A stretch of 26,035 bases of DNA from an uncultured Capnocytophaga sp. (GTDB lineage Bacteria; Bacteroidota; Bacteroidia; Flavobacteriales; Flavobacteriaceae): NCBI RefSeq assembly GCF_938029845.1, contig NZ_CALHGG010000005.1, forward strand, positions 1 through 26,035, written 5' to 3'. The notes beneath the pieces are model-generated. The model made no database searches, was not told the origin of the DNA, and was given only the letters and a program-made list of their open reading frames with translations. A program made the translations under genes and the position numbers. Positions 14,610 to 21,929 of the stretch are shown here, piece after piece. Positions within the stretch are counted from its first letter, which is position 1. Each line of letters opens with the position of its first letter.

Positions 14610-14612
14610 TAT

Positions 14613-15065
14613 ATGGAAACAAATGATTATCCAAATTGGCTTGTATCGGTAGAGCAAGCAAAAAGACTCAGGGAAATAGGTTTTGATAAAGAGTGCCACT
14701 TTTTTTGGAACTTTTATGAAGATGTAAATAGGTTGTGTTGTTATGCAGACATCTGTGAAGAGGATGATGATTTTCTCTATCCTGACGAATATAATTATAA
14801 CAATAAAAATTCTACTGGTTATTATGTGTATTTGTCAATACCTTCTTACGAACAAGTACTGGAATGGTTCAGAGAAAAAGGATTTATAGGAGCAGTAAGA
14901 TACTTACCTATTTTAGGTAAAAAAATATATATTTATGAAATTTTTCAAATATATATGCGATTTGTTTCTTATGAGGAAGAATTTCCAACTTATGAAGAAG
15001 CTCGTGAAGCGTTAGTTAATCGTCTGATAAAAGAATATACAAAATACTATATTCTAAAAAAATAA
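14613..15065 (+). CDS. NYPxWLV family protein, paralog 3 of 4
   Basis: This 150-residue family member begins NDYPNWLVSVEQAKRLREIG, with PSYEQVLEWFREKGFIGAV in the middle and TYEEAREALVNRLI near the end. The variable insert is Asp/Tyr-rich and contains several Cys residues (ECHFFWN, LCCYADICEEDDD). The following paralog starts 3 bp after the stop, giving a true tandem pair. Confidence 0.82.
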   Translation: METNDYPNWLVSVEQAKRLREIGFDKECHFFWNFYEDVNRLCCYADICEEDDDFLYPDEYNYNNKNSTGYYVYLSIPSYEQVLEWFREKGFIGAVRYLPILGKKIYIYEIFQIYMRFVSYEEEFPTYEEAREALVNRLIKEYTKYYILKK

Positions 15066-15068
15066 ACT

Positions 15069-15533
15069 ATGGAAGTAAATAATTATCCATCTTGGCTCGT
15101 ATCGGTAGGACAAGCTAAGAGACTTAAAAAAATAGGGTTTGATTTACCTTGTCAATTCTTCTTACCTATAAAACAGTATGAAGATTTTGACACCAAAGAA
15201 TTAGGATTTGATTTTAAAAAAGAAAATCATAATAAATCAGTTGATTATTTGTCTATTCCGAGCCACGAACAAGTACTCGAATGGTTTAGAGGAAAAGGGT
15301 TTATAGGAGTAATAGATTGTTACTTTGATGAAGAAAAAGACAGACCTTTCTATAGAGGAAGTGTTAAAAATTTTCTTGGAGAACTCGTTTTTGAAGCAAA
15401 TGAGATAGGAGAATACAAAGAAGCAAGAGAGTGGCTTGTTTATCAACTTATTGATGAGTGGAAAAAGATTTACGAAAAAACATTAAATAAAGAAGATTGG
15501 GCTACTTTCATGAGTGGAATACTTTCTATGTAA
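15069..15533 (+). CDS. NYPxWLV family protein, paralog 4 of 4
   Basis: This 154-residue family member begins NNYPSWLVSVGQAKRLKKIG, with PSHEQVLEWFRGKGFIGVI in the middle and YKEAREWLVYQLIDEWKK near the end. It is closest to paralog 3 in its first block and lies directly behind it, which suggests recent tandem duplication followed by divergence of the insert. Confidence 0.82.
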   Translation: MEVNNYPSWLVSVGQAKRLKKIGFDLPCQFFLPIKQYEDFDTKELGFDFKKENHNKSVDYLSIPSHEQVLEWFRGKGFIGVIDCYFDEEKDRPFYRGSVKNFLGELVFEANEIGEYKEAREWLVYQLIDEWKKIYEKTLNKEDWATFMSGILSM

Positions 15534-15564
15534 AAAACTTAAATAAAACAATAAAAATACAAAT

Positions 15565-16155
15565 ATGGCAACGAAGACAGAGAAAAAAGAGACTTTTGGC
15601 GGGCAAATCCAACTAGGAGCTATTATGAAAACCGCTGCTTTAAAGAGAGGGGAAGGAAATAAAGATAAAATAAGAGAAAAATTGGAAAAAGAGCGTTTTT
15701 TTCCAATGCCAGTAAAAGTCCCAGTTAAATTTTGGGAAAATTTTTCTACCGCTTATTATGAACTAGTCAAAGAATTAGGAGAGGAGTTTGTCTCAATAAC
15801 AAGGTCAGATGTGTTTATCTCTCTTATTAAATACATGGATAAGAATATAAAAATAGACACTGATAAACATAAGGATTTCTATGATACTTATATAGGAATT
15901 AAGGGAAAGCGTCCCTCTAATGATAGAACATTTCCTCCTGATGAGAAAATGGCTAATTACTGTTGGGCAAATTTTACTAAGGAGGAACTCGATATTTGGA
16001 AGAACCTGCTTACAAAACTTGCTATAAAGGTAGGAGTGGAGAGAAGAGAGGATTTTTCCAAGCAATACTTTATGAGTGATATAATAGACTTCTTTTTAGG
16101 GCATATTCCTGAAATAGTAGATTTTGTAAGGGAAGAGAAAAACAAAGAAAAATAA
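15565..16155 (+). CDS. Hypothetical protein before the primase gene, 196 residues
   Basis: No family was recognised. It begins with a charged Thr/Lys-rich tail (MATKTEKKETFGGQIQLGAI), then a Lys/Glu segment, then PMPVKVPVKFWENFSTAYYE, which might begin a strand-helix-helix DNA-binding fold, although this is not convincing. The rest is helical. It lies 7 bp upstream of the primase-like gene and is probably co-expressed with it, so a role in replication or DNA processing is plausible by position only. Confidence 0.7.
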   Translation: MATKTEKKETFGGQIQLGAIMKTAALKRGEGNKDKIREKLEKERFFPMPVKVPVKFWENFSTAYYELVKELGEEFVSITRSDVFISLIKYMDKNIKIDTDKHKDFYDTYIGIKGKRPSNDRTFPPDEKMANYCWANFTKEELDIWKNLLTKLAIKVGVERREDFSKQYFMSDIIDFFLGHIPEIVDFVREEKNKEK

Positions 16156-16162
16156 TGATATT

Positions 16163-17212
16163 ATGAATATAGGAGAGATAAACGAGCAGATAAAGATAGA
16201 AGATTTTTTAGCTAATGAAGGTTTCTATCCAGACAAAAGCAAAAAGGGAGGATTAGAATTGTGGTATTGTAGCCCCTTGAGAAGCGAGCATACTGCTAGT
16301 TTCAAAGTACATACAGGAAAGAATGTTTGGTTTGACTATCCTCAAAAAGTTGGAGGAAAGCTAGTGGAATTATGCCGACTACTAAAGAACATGGATATAA
16401 ATGAAGTAGTCTATTATTTCAATAATGAATACAAAGGAGGGGCAACCCCAATAATAGAACACTATAGGAACTCGGAAGTAGAGCAAGAAAACGATAATGG
16501 AGATGAAATACTAAATGAAATTAAACCTATAGAGAATAGAAAGTTATATGATTATCTAAGAAGTAGAAACGTAAATTTTGATATAGCAAAGGAATATCTC
16601 ACAGAGGTTCATTACTTATCGGGAGGAAAGAGATATTATTCTTTGGGCTTCAGATGTGATAATGCAGGATATGAGCTAAGAAATTGTTATAGTAAGAGGA
16701 ATATTAATGGAAAGAATTTTTCTACTATAAAAAATGGTTCAGAGAAAGTAAAAATGTTTGAGGGCTTTTTTGATTTTCTAAGTTATGCTTCGGAGCATAA
16801 GGAAACTTACAAAGATTACGATTATATAGTTCTAAATACGGTAGCCTTTGTACAATCAATGTATAATAATCTCAATAGAGAAACAAACAGTTCTTTGTAT
16901 AAAAACCTCTTAGGATATAACAGAATAGACACTTATTTCGACAATGACGGAGCAGGGAAGGAGATAACAAAATTAATGGAAAATTTATTTGACGGAGTAA
17001 ATAATTTCTCTGTACTCTTTGATAAATATGATGATTACAATGATTTTTGTATAAGAGGAAGGTATGATGGAGTTTTCACTCCTGAAGAAAACAGTATTAC
17101 TCCTACCAATACAAAAGTAAGAGGGAAAGATAATGTTGAGGTAAAAGAAGAGGAAAATGTGAAAGAGGAATATATAAAAAAGAATATAGGTGCTTATTCT
17201 AATTTCAAATGA
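16163..17212 (+). CDS. TOPRIM domain primase-like protein
   Basis: This 349-residue protein resembles primases of Bacteroidetes mobile elements, which lay RNA primers for lagging strands during replication or transfer. The N-terminus has the layout of a CHC2-type region (IEDFLANEGF, then YCSPLRSEHTASFKV, then VGGKLVELC at about 63-71) but only part of the usual zinc ligands. The TOPRIM domain has its conserved Glu in FEGFFDFLSY (Glu200) and the acidic pair in YFDNDGAGKE (Asp260, Asp262), so it looks catalytically competent. Its stop lies in the first copy of a 19-bp tandem repeat. The relaxase C-terminus is a degenerate relative of this protein. Confidence 0.85.
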   Translation: MNIGEINEQIKIEDFLANEGFYPDKSKKGGLELWYCSPLRSEHTASFKVHTGKNVWFDYPQKVGGKLVELCRLLKNMDINEVVYYFNNEYKGGATPIIEHYRNSEVEQENDNGDEILNEIKPIENRKLYDYLRSRNVNFDIAKEYLTEVHYLSGGKRYYSLGFRCDNAGYELRNCYSKRNINGKNFSTIKNGSEKVKMFEGFFDFLSYASEHKETYKDYDYIVLNTVAFVQSMYNNLNRETNSSLYKNLLGYNRIDTYFDNDGAGKEITKLMENLFDGVNNFSVLFDKYDDYNDFCIRGRYDGVFTPEENSITPTNTKVRGKDNVEVKEEENVKEEYIKKNIGAYSNFK

Positions 17213-17231
17213 TTATTCTAATTTCAAATGA
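17194..17231. repeat. 19-bp tandem duplication at the primase stop codon
   Basis: Two perfect 19-bp units, TTATTCTAATTTCAAATGA, lie at 17194-17212 and 17213-17231. The first contains the last codons and stop of the primase-like gene, so the duplication leaves the protein unchanged. Confidence 0.85.
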
Positions 17232-17258
17232 TTTGTATTTTTGGTGGTCATTTATGTA

Positions 17259-17287
17259 GAAAAAGAGTAGTTAAACTACTCTTTTTC
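17259..17287. terminator. Bidirectional terminator between convergent genes
   Basis: GAAAAAGAGTAG (17259-17270) pairs perfectly with CTACTCTTTTTC (17276-17287) around TTAAA. A-runs and T-runs on both sides allow termination of the primase-like gene from the left and of the minus-strand gene from the right, whose stop codon lies inside the stem. Confidence 0.85.
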
Positions 17288-17713
17288 TTTATCTGTATCT
17301 TTCTCTACATTTAGCAATTCCATAAAGTTGGTAACACTATCTGGAGACACTTTTGTAAGAACTTTTCTTATCTCGTAGAGATTTTGTATGTCCTTATCAT
17401 TTAATTTTAGGTTATAAACTTTTGAAATGTTATTTGATATTCGCCTAACATCTTTAAGGATATTTGGCAGATAAGTCTTTAATTTTTCAAGAGAAATTTT
17501 TGGGTCAATCTCTTTTTCTGTCAAAGAATTTTCTACCTCTGAAATAGCCTTTTGAAGTTTTTCTTTAACCTCATAGGCGTTAATGTAAAGAAGAAGTCCA
17601 GCTTTTTCTTTAGGAAGAGAAGAAAGGTCAGCCTTTTCTTTTTGTTTTCTTTTCTGTGTTTGCCCTTCGTTTTTAATTGGACTTTCAGTTGGTGTTTGAA
17701 GTTCTGTATCCAT
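17276..17713 (-). CDS. Hypothetical charged helical protein, 145 residues, minus strand
   Basis: This is the only minus-strand gene recognised. The start at 17713 (MDTELQTPTESPIKNEGQTQ) is preferred to the longer frame from 17773 because a good promoter lies at 17751-17781, inside that extension. A polar Lys/Gln-rich N-terminus precedes a helical region (YEVKEKLQKAISEVENSL, NILKDVRRISNNISKVYNL) ending in KDTDKEKE. No family was recognised. It is transcribed away from the repeat/oriT-like region, as accessory mobilization or copy-control genes often are, but its function is open. Confidence 0.75.
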   Translation of the reverse strand: MDTELQTPTESPIKNEGQTQKRKQKEKADLSSLPKEKAGLLLYINAYEVKEKLQKAISEVENSLTEKEIDPKISLEKLKTYLPNILKDVRRISNNISKVYNLKLNDKDIQNLYEIRKVLTKVSPDSVTNFMELLNVEKDTDKEKE

Positions 17714-17750
17714 AAAATAAATAATTAAATTAATGATTAAAAATTCTGCA

Positions 17751-17781
17751 CAAAGGTAATATATACTTTTCAAATATACAA
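17751..17781 (-). promoter_or_regulatory. Minus-strand promoter of the 17276-17713 gene
   Basis: On the minus strand, TTG (complement of 17779-17781), 20 bp, TACCTTTG (complement of 17751-17758). It fits the Bacteroidetes consensus and sets the start codon choice. Confidence 0.8.
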
Positions 17782-17846
17782 TAGATTATATAAAAATTTT
17801 TACATTATATAGTAACTTATACATCGTAAAAGAAAAAAGGAATAAA

Positions 17847-18375
17847 AACCTAATGTAAAAAAGGAAGAAAATCTAATATAAAAACCTTAGTAAAGGCACA
17901 TAATCCTTACGTATTTTTTCTTTGAAAGCCAAACATGGTGAGATTGATTTTTGAGCAGAAATAAGTTATAGCTACATTATAAGAGGAGGAAAAACCTAAT
18001 GTAAAAAATGGAATAAATCTAATATAAAAATTTTAGTAAAGGCACATAATCCTTACGTATTTTTTCTTTGAAAGCTAAACACGGTGAAATTGATTTTTGA
18101 GAGAATATAAGCCATAGCTACATTATCAGAGGAGTAAAAACCTAATGTAAAAAAGGGAATAAATCTAATATAAAAATCTTAGTAAATGCACATAATCCTT
18201 ACGTATTTTTTCTTTGAAAGCCAAACACGGTGAGATTGATTTTTGAGCAGAAATAAGCTATAGGCTACATTATAAGAGGAGTAAAAACCTAATGTAAAAA
18301 GGGGAATAAATCTAATATAAAAAATTTTAATAGGTTCATATAATCTATATGTATTTCTTCTTTGACAGCTTTGTG
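17847..18375. repeat. 146-bp tandem repeats, three full and one partial copy
   Basis: Unit starts (AACCTAATGTAAAAA) are at 17847, 17993, 18139 and 18286; the first three units are 146, 146 and 147 bp and about 90 percent alike by eye. The fourth decays after about 50 bp. The best-conserved core is CATAATCCTTACGTATTTTT followed by TCTTTGAAAGC. Each unit carries CTAATGTA, TCTAATATA and the inverse TACATTA. The unit is too long and internally uniform for CRISPR. It may be a centromere, origin or regulatory array. Confidence 0.85.
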
Positions 18376-18598
18376 GATTTATATATATTAAAGGATTTCC
18401 AAAATGTGCGAAATAGAAGAAATAAATAGTTCGATGATAAAAAATATAGATTAGAAGAATGACAAAAGAGAAAGAAGAAAAGATGATAAAACAGAAGAAT
18501 TAAATGAGAAAACAAACGCTTAAAAAGATGATAAAAAAAAATTGCTCCGCAAATTTGGTAATTGAGAAAAAAGATGTAAATTTGCCGTATTAAAAATA

Positions 18599-18650
18599 GC
18601 AAGCCGAACCCGAACCAAAGGTATCGGGTTGACTTGCCCTAACGGGAGTA
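18599..18650. other. Candidate origin of transfer (oriT) hairpin
   Basis: AACCCGA (18607-18613) pairs with TCGGGTT (18624-18630), and outer arms GCAAG (18599-18603) and CTTGC (18633-18637) extend the structure. CCC-TAAC-GGG follows at 18637-18646. The segment is clearly richer in G+C than its surroundings and lies upstream of the mobilization genes. That is the usual place for oriT. No nick-site consensus could be confirmed. Confidence 0.35.
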
Positions 18651-18689
18651 ACAAACAGAGTATCAACAACATACGTAGAAAAACGAAGT

Positions 18690-18792
18690 AAAACATATAT
18701 TAGATTTATATTAGAAATATATTAGATTTACAAAAACATATTGATAATCAAACAAATAGCGTATATTAGATTTATATTAGAAATATATTAGG
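18690..18792. repeat. Two clusters of TATATTAGA sites before the BfmA-like gene
   Basis: Each cluster has three TATTAG-type sites spaced by about 12-14 bp (18690-18730 and 18762-18792). The second cluster ends 2 bp before the start codon. TATATTAGA is the reverse complement of the TCTAATATA found in every 146-bp unit, which suggests one DNA-binding protein acts at both places. Confidence 0.7.
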
Positions 18793-18793
18793 T

Positions 18794-19342
18794 ATGAAAT
18801 ATAAGACAGTAATTTTAAACGAAAAAGATTACCTGAAATTGAAAAAGATTTCAGATAAGAGGAATATAACTCTAACAAAGCTATATTCTCTTTTGATAGC
18901 TTATTTAGAGAAAAATGAAAGTAAATTCTTTCCAGACTTATTTTTTGATGAGACGGAAAAAAAAGAGGAAGAAGAAGTTATTCCTATGGAGGTTCTAACT
19001 CAAAAGGAGTTGAAGAAGCTATTCACCCATGAAATAAATAGGCTTATAGGATTTATAAAGAAGCAAGACGAAATGTTAGGAAACATTCGTCATGATATAA
19101 GTGATAAGTCTAAACAAATTCTTTTTAAGATGATACCTAAGGAGGAACAAGAGCTATCCGAGTATCATCCATTATTTGATGATTATGACAATACCATTAT
19201 TATTTTAAAAAATTATATTTATAAGAAAGGAATAAAGCCCGAAGAATTAGAAGAAGATATAAAAAGGGAATTAGGAGAAAACGTTTTTAATGAGTATATA
19301 AGATATTCAGAGAATGTTATAAAGAAAAATTTCCTCGAATAA
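18794..19342 (+). CDS. Probable BfmA/BtgA-like mobilization accessory protein
   Basis: This 182-residue protein has an N-terminus, YKTVILNEKDYLKLKKIS followed by NITLTKLYSLLIAYL, that fits a ribbon-helix-helix DNA-binding domain (one strand and two helices), as in BfmA/BtgA-type mobilization proteins of Bacteroides elements. A helical C-terminal part (KELKKLFTHEINRLIGFIKK) follows. Such proteins help recruit the relaxase to oriT. It lies directly behind TATATTAGA clusters, is followed by two small genes and then the relaxase candidate, and may regulate itself. The family assignment is tentative and rests on fold pattern and position. Confidence 0.65.
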   Translation: MKYKTVILNEKDYLKLKKISDKRNITLTKLYSLLIAYLEKNESKFFPDLFFDETEKKEEEEVIPMEVLTQKELKKLFTHEINRLIGFIKKQDEMLGNIRHDISDKSKQILFKMIPKEEQELSEYHPLFDDYDNTIIILKNYIYKKGIKPEELEEDIKRELGENVFNEYIRYSENVIKKNFLE

Positions 19343-19389
19343 TATTTTACTTTTATAATTCGTTTAAATTAAAAAAAAGACATAGAACA

Positions 19390-19707
19390 ATGAGTATAAA
19401 TGATTATATAAGAGAAGTAAGGATTTGTTACGACAGATTTGAAACTATTTGTGAAGCCACAACTTTGTATCTAATAAAAAATATAGTAGAAGACTATGAT
19501 GATTTTGAGTTTCTCTATTTTAAAGTTTTATGTGATGATAGAATAGTACTTTTGTGCATAGAGATAGCAAAGGACAAAAAACAAAAAATAAATCCTGATT
19601 TACATGGTTATATATTTACTACACGTAGTATGCACGAAATAGAGAAATTATACATAAAGAAAAATAGAAAACTAACTATAGAAGAAATTTTAAAAATAGA
19701 TTATTAA
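19390..19707 (+). CDS. Hypothetical protein, 105 residues, tandem paralog A
   Basis: It is paralogous to the next protein: the shared pattern is a helical start (YIREVRICYDRFETICEATT), then DYDDFEF, then an IAKDKKQKINP block and a C-terminal RKLTIEEIL. There is no signal peptide or membrane segment. No known family was recognised. Its position between the BfmA-like gene and the relaxase suggests a relaxosome accessory role, inferred from context only. Confidence 0.72.
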   Translation: MSINDYIREVRICYDRFETICEATTLYLIKNIVEDYDDFEFLYFKVLCDDRIVLLCIEIAKDKKQKINPDLHGYIFTTRSMHEIEKLYIKKNRKLTIEEILKIDY

Positions 19708-19725
19708 TTGAAATTAATTTGGGTT

Positions 19726-20052
19726 ATGAAAATAGATGAATTATATAAAGAGGTAGAAGATACTTTTACAAAACATCAAGAAGCATGTAGAAAACTTACG
19801 GACTATATTATTGAAAAAGTTGTCAAAGATATGAGAGATTATGAGTTTGATACCTTTTCTGTCATTTGTACATACGCAGATGGTGTAGTGTTGAGTATGG
19901 ATATTGAGAAAGATAAAAAAAATAAGATAAATCCTTATTATTTAAAATATGGTGCAGGGGTTGTTGTTTGTAATATGAAAGCAATCATTTTCATGTATAA
20001 GGAAGAGAAAAGGAAAGTTACAGTAAAAGAAATTTTTGATAATAGGTTTTGA
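19726..20052 (+). CDS. Hypothetical protein, 108 residues, tandem paralog B
   Basis: The ATG at 19726 is chosen over the TTG at 19708, because MKIDELYKEVEDTF then aligns with the start of paralog A. Shared blocks are MRDYEFDTFSVIC, IEKDKKNKINP and RKVTVKEIF. It ends 2 bp before the relaxase start, so its translation is likely coupled to it. The function is unknown. The pair could form a heterodimer, as tandem small paralogs sometimes do, but this is a guess. Confidence 0.72.
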   Translation: MKIDELYKEVEDTFTKHQEACRKLTDYIIEKVVKDMRDYEFDTFSVICTYADGVVLSMDIEKDKKNKINPYYLKYGAGVVVCNMKAIIFMYKEEKRKVTVKEIFDNRF

Positions 20053-20054
20053 TT

Positions 20055-21725
20055 ATGCACTCTGAAGTACATCTAAAAAGTGATATAGAGAGTAATAAAG
20101 GTAGTTGTGCAAGGTTTGCTCACTACCTAATGAAGTATAATACCCATTTCTTTTCTCATAGTAGAACAGATATAAGTGAAAAGGAAGCTGTGGAGATGAT
20201 AGACAAACATGTTAGTAGAGGATTAGGTAAAAATGATGATAAGTGGTATGCTCCTACCTATAGTTTGAGTGAAGAGGAAGCTCAATGGTGGGCATATAAA
20301 TTATTTGGGAAGCATTACACGGACTATGAACAATTAAGTGAAGGAGAAAAAGAAATTTGGAATGAAAAGATGATAGAGTTAGCACGAGATTTTCAGAATG
20401 TAATGGCTAAAAATTTTAATAGAGAAGATTTGGGAATTTCTTCGGGAGAAGATTTGATGTATGTGGGAGTGGTAGAAAATGAAAGACATTATCACGGATA
20501 TGATGAAGAGGTAAAACAAGGAAAGGCTAAATCAGGAGAGCGGAAAAAAGGCTTTAATACACATATTCATATCATACAGAGTAGGAAAGCCAATAACGAA
20601 AAAAAGAGTAAAATTAGCCCTTTAGCTAATGAGAGAAAGGTAAGGGAAAATAATTTAGGAAAAAAAGTAGGTTTTGATAGGGGGCAATTTAAAATCAACT
20701 GTGATGAAGTCTTTGATAAGGTAACAGGGTATCAGAGGAAAGTAGAAGAAACTTTCGAATATCAAAACGAGGTGAAAAAGAATACTACCTCTAATAAAGA
20801 GGAAATCAAAAGAAGAGTAAAAGACAAAGAAAATGACTTAGGTATCACTATTCAACGAAGAGGGAAAAAAAGATATAATACAAAAAAGAAATATGTAAAG
20901 AGGGAGGAGTTAAAAGAAATAAAGGATAAAATCCCTTTATTAGATTATCTTTTTGAGTTACAAGAGAGAGGACTGCTCATTTATGAGGGTAAAAAGGAAG
21001 GAAAACACATCTTTAGAGAATATTTTAAAGATAAGCCCACTATAGAAGTTGATGACAAAGGCTTTTGGCAAGACAAGGAAGACAATAAATCTGGTAAGCT
21101 CGTAGAAGCAGTAATGAAGTTTGAACAGTACAATTGGTTAGAGAGTGCTTTGTATCTAAAAGATAAATTGGACGAAATGAAAAAGGAGGAGAGAGAAATT
21201 TTTGATGAAAGAAAGAAGGTGATACAAGAGAGGGGAGTAGTCTTTAAAAACTATACAGATTATTATAAAGAGATGTTTGGTATACCCGAAGAAGTGGTAA
21301 AAGAACATTTAGTGCAAGTAAAGTACGAGCTGCCTAATGGAAAAACGTGTTACGGAGTAGGAATGAAAAATAATTCAGGAGGGTATGAACTTACTAATGG
21401 AAAGTATAATTCCAAAGTAGGAAAACAAGATATAACAAGTATCTCTTACAAGAATGAGAATAAGAACGTTCTTCTCTTTAATTCTACAGAGGATTATTTA
21501 AAATACTTAACTAAGCAGCAGGTGGATAGGACAAGGGAAGATGTAATTATCCTAAATGAGGAGAAAAACTGGGAAAAGGCTAAGGAACTCATCAAACAAA
21601 AAGGCTATGAGAAGACTATCTATGTTACCGATAGTCAGAATATCGAAGACAATAAGCAGGTAATAGAACAAGAGCAGATATACACCATAGATTTGGATAA
21701 AATAGAATATCGAAGAAAAAGATAA
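20055..21725 (+). CDS. Probable relaxase (DUF5712/MobB-like) with degenerate primase-like C-terminus
   Basis: This 556-residue protein would nick oriT and lead the strand during transfer. The N-terminal half (FAHYLMKYNTHFFSHSRTDI, later VGVVENERHYHG, and the metal-binding HIH motif in FNTHIHIIQSRKAN with His170 and His172) resembles DUF5712/MobB-type relaxases of Bacteroidetes elements. The catalytic Tyr cannot be assigned by eye. From about residue 285 it is colinear with the stand-alone primase-like protein: SGKLVEAV (from 346), GGYELTN (442-448), FNSTEDYLKYL (475 on). The TOPRIM Glu and Asp residues are replaced. ATG 20055 is preferred over TTG 20049. Confidence 0.75.
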   Translation: MHSEVHLKSDIESNKGSCARFAHYLMKYNTHFFSHSRTDISEKEAVEMIDKHVSRGLGKNDDKWYAPTYSLSEEEAQWWAYKLFGKHYTDYEQLSEGEKEIWNEKMIELARDFQNVMAKNFNREDLGISSGEDLMYVGVVENERHYHGYDEEVKQGKAKSGERKKGFNTHIHIIQSRKANNEKKSKISPLANERKVRENNLGKKVGFDRGQFKINCDEVFDKVTGYQRKVEETFEYQNEVKKNTTSNKEEIKRRVKDKENDLGITIQRRGKKRYNTKKKYVKREELKEIKDKIPLLDYLFELQERGLLIYEGKKEGKHIFREYFKDKPTIEVDDKGFWQDKEDNKSGKLVEAVMKFEQYNWLESALYLKDKLDEMKKEEREIFDERKKVIQERGVVFKNYTDYYKEMFGIPEEVVKEHLVQVKYELPNGKTCYGVGMKNNSGGYELTNGKYNSKVGKQDITSISYKNENKNVLLFNSTEDYLKYLTKQQVDRTREDVIILNEEKNWEKAKELIKQKGYEKTIYVTDSQNIEDNKQVIEQEQIYTIDLDKIEYRRKR

Positions 21726-21732
21726 AAAATAA

Positions 21733-21764
21733 TTTGCTTGTTTCATTTTTTTGTACTACCTTTG
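21733..21764 (+). promoter_or_regulatory. Promoter of candidate small RNA A
   Basis: TTTG (21733-21736), 20 bp, TACCTTTG (21757-21764). It lies 7 bp after the relaxase stop and faces no protein-coding gene. Confidence 0.78.
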
Positions 21765-21769
21765 CAGCT

Positions 21770-21830
21770 CATAATATTAAAATTAAATTATTCAAAAAGC
21801 CGCTTGCTCCATGTAAGCGGCTTTTTATCT
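21770..21830 (+). ncRNA. Candidate small RNA A, about 60 nt
   Basis: A canonical promoter and a perfect intrinsic terminator are separated by only about 30 bp with no reading frame. The expected transcript is little more than a short A/U-rich 5' tail plus the terminator hairpin. It could be a regulatory RNA, for example for copy control or transfer, or a decoy cassette. Expression is inferred and not shown. Confidence 0.5.
21794..21827 (+). terminator. Intrinsic terminator of small RNA A
   Basis: AAAAAGCCGCTT (21794-21805) pairs with AAGCGGCTTTTT (21815-21826), 12 perfect pairs, extendable by a G-T and a C-G pair to a loop TCCAT. It is followed by ATCTT. It would also end relaxase transcription. 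Confidence 0.88.
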
Positions 21831-21877
21831 TACTATAAAAATTTAATCTATTTTTAGTCATTTAAATCATTTAAATA

Positions 21878-21888
21878 AATATTATACT
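21878..21888. repeat. AATATCATATT palindrome variant after small RNA A
   Basis: AATATTATACT in the context TTTAAATAAATATTATACTT, which resembles the flanks of the exact copies elsewhere. The equivalent site in the second duplication copy is at 22355-22365 (AATATTATATT). Confidence 0.4.
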
Positions 21889-21929
21889 TAAATACAATAG
21901 TAATAAATATTATTTTTTATTTACTTATT

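Larger units (their letters stand above)
17782..18793. other. 1-kb non-coding region: repeats, AT palindromes, oriT-like hairpin
   Basis: No credible gene lies here. In order it holds an A+T-rich start, three and a half 146-bp tandem repeats (17847-18375), a purine-rich stretch (about 18400-18540), an inverted repeat GCAAATTT (18549-18556) with AAATTTGC (18578-18585), a relatively G+C-rich hairpin (18599-18646), and two clusters of TATATTAGA sites just before the next gene. This architecture is typical of a transfer or partition origin. Confidence 0.6.
21547..21923. repeat. Tandem duplication, copy 1 (relaxase 3' end plus small RNA cassette)
   Basis: This segment holds the last 58 codons of the relaxase, a promoter, a short transcribed region, a terminator and an AATATTATACT palindrome variant (21878). 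It is repeated in the same order at 21925-22400. The second copy is about 100 bp longer, because the region between promoter and terminator is larger. Confidence 0.88.

Noticed and set aside
17714..17773. N-terminal extension of the minus-strand gene (20 residues, signal-like)
   Set aside because: The minus-strand promoter lies within it, so translation should begin at 17713.
17847..18375. CRISPR array
   Set aside because: The repeats are about 146 bp and similar along their whole length, with no alternating unique spacers and no cas genes.
18345..18602. Minus-strand 85-codon reading frame in the repeat/oriT-like region
   Set aside because: It is low-complexity Phe/Leu/Tyr sequence produced by purine-rich DNA on the other strand. 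It overlaps the last repeat and lacks a promoter or homology.
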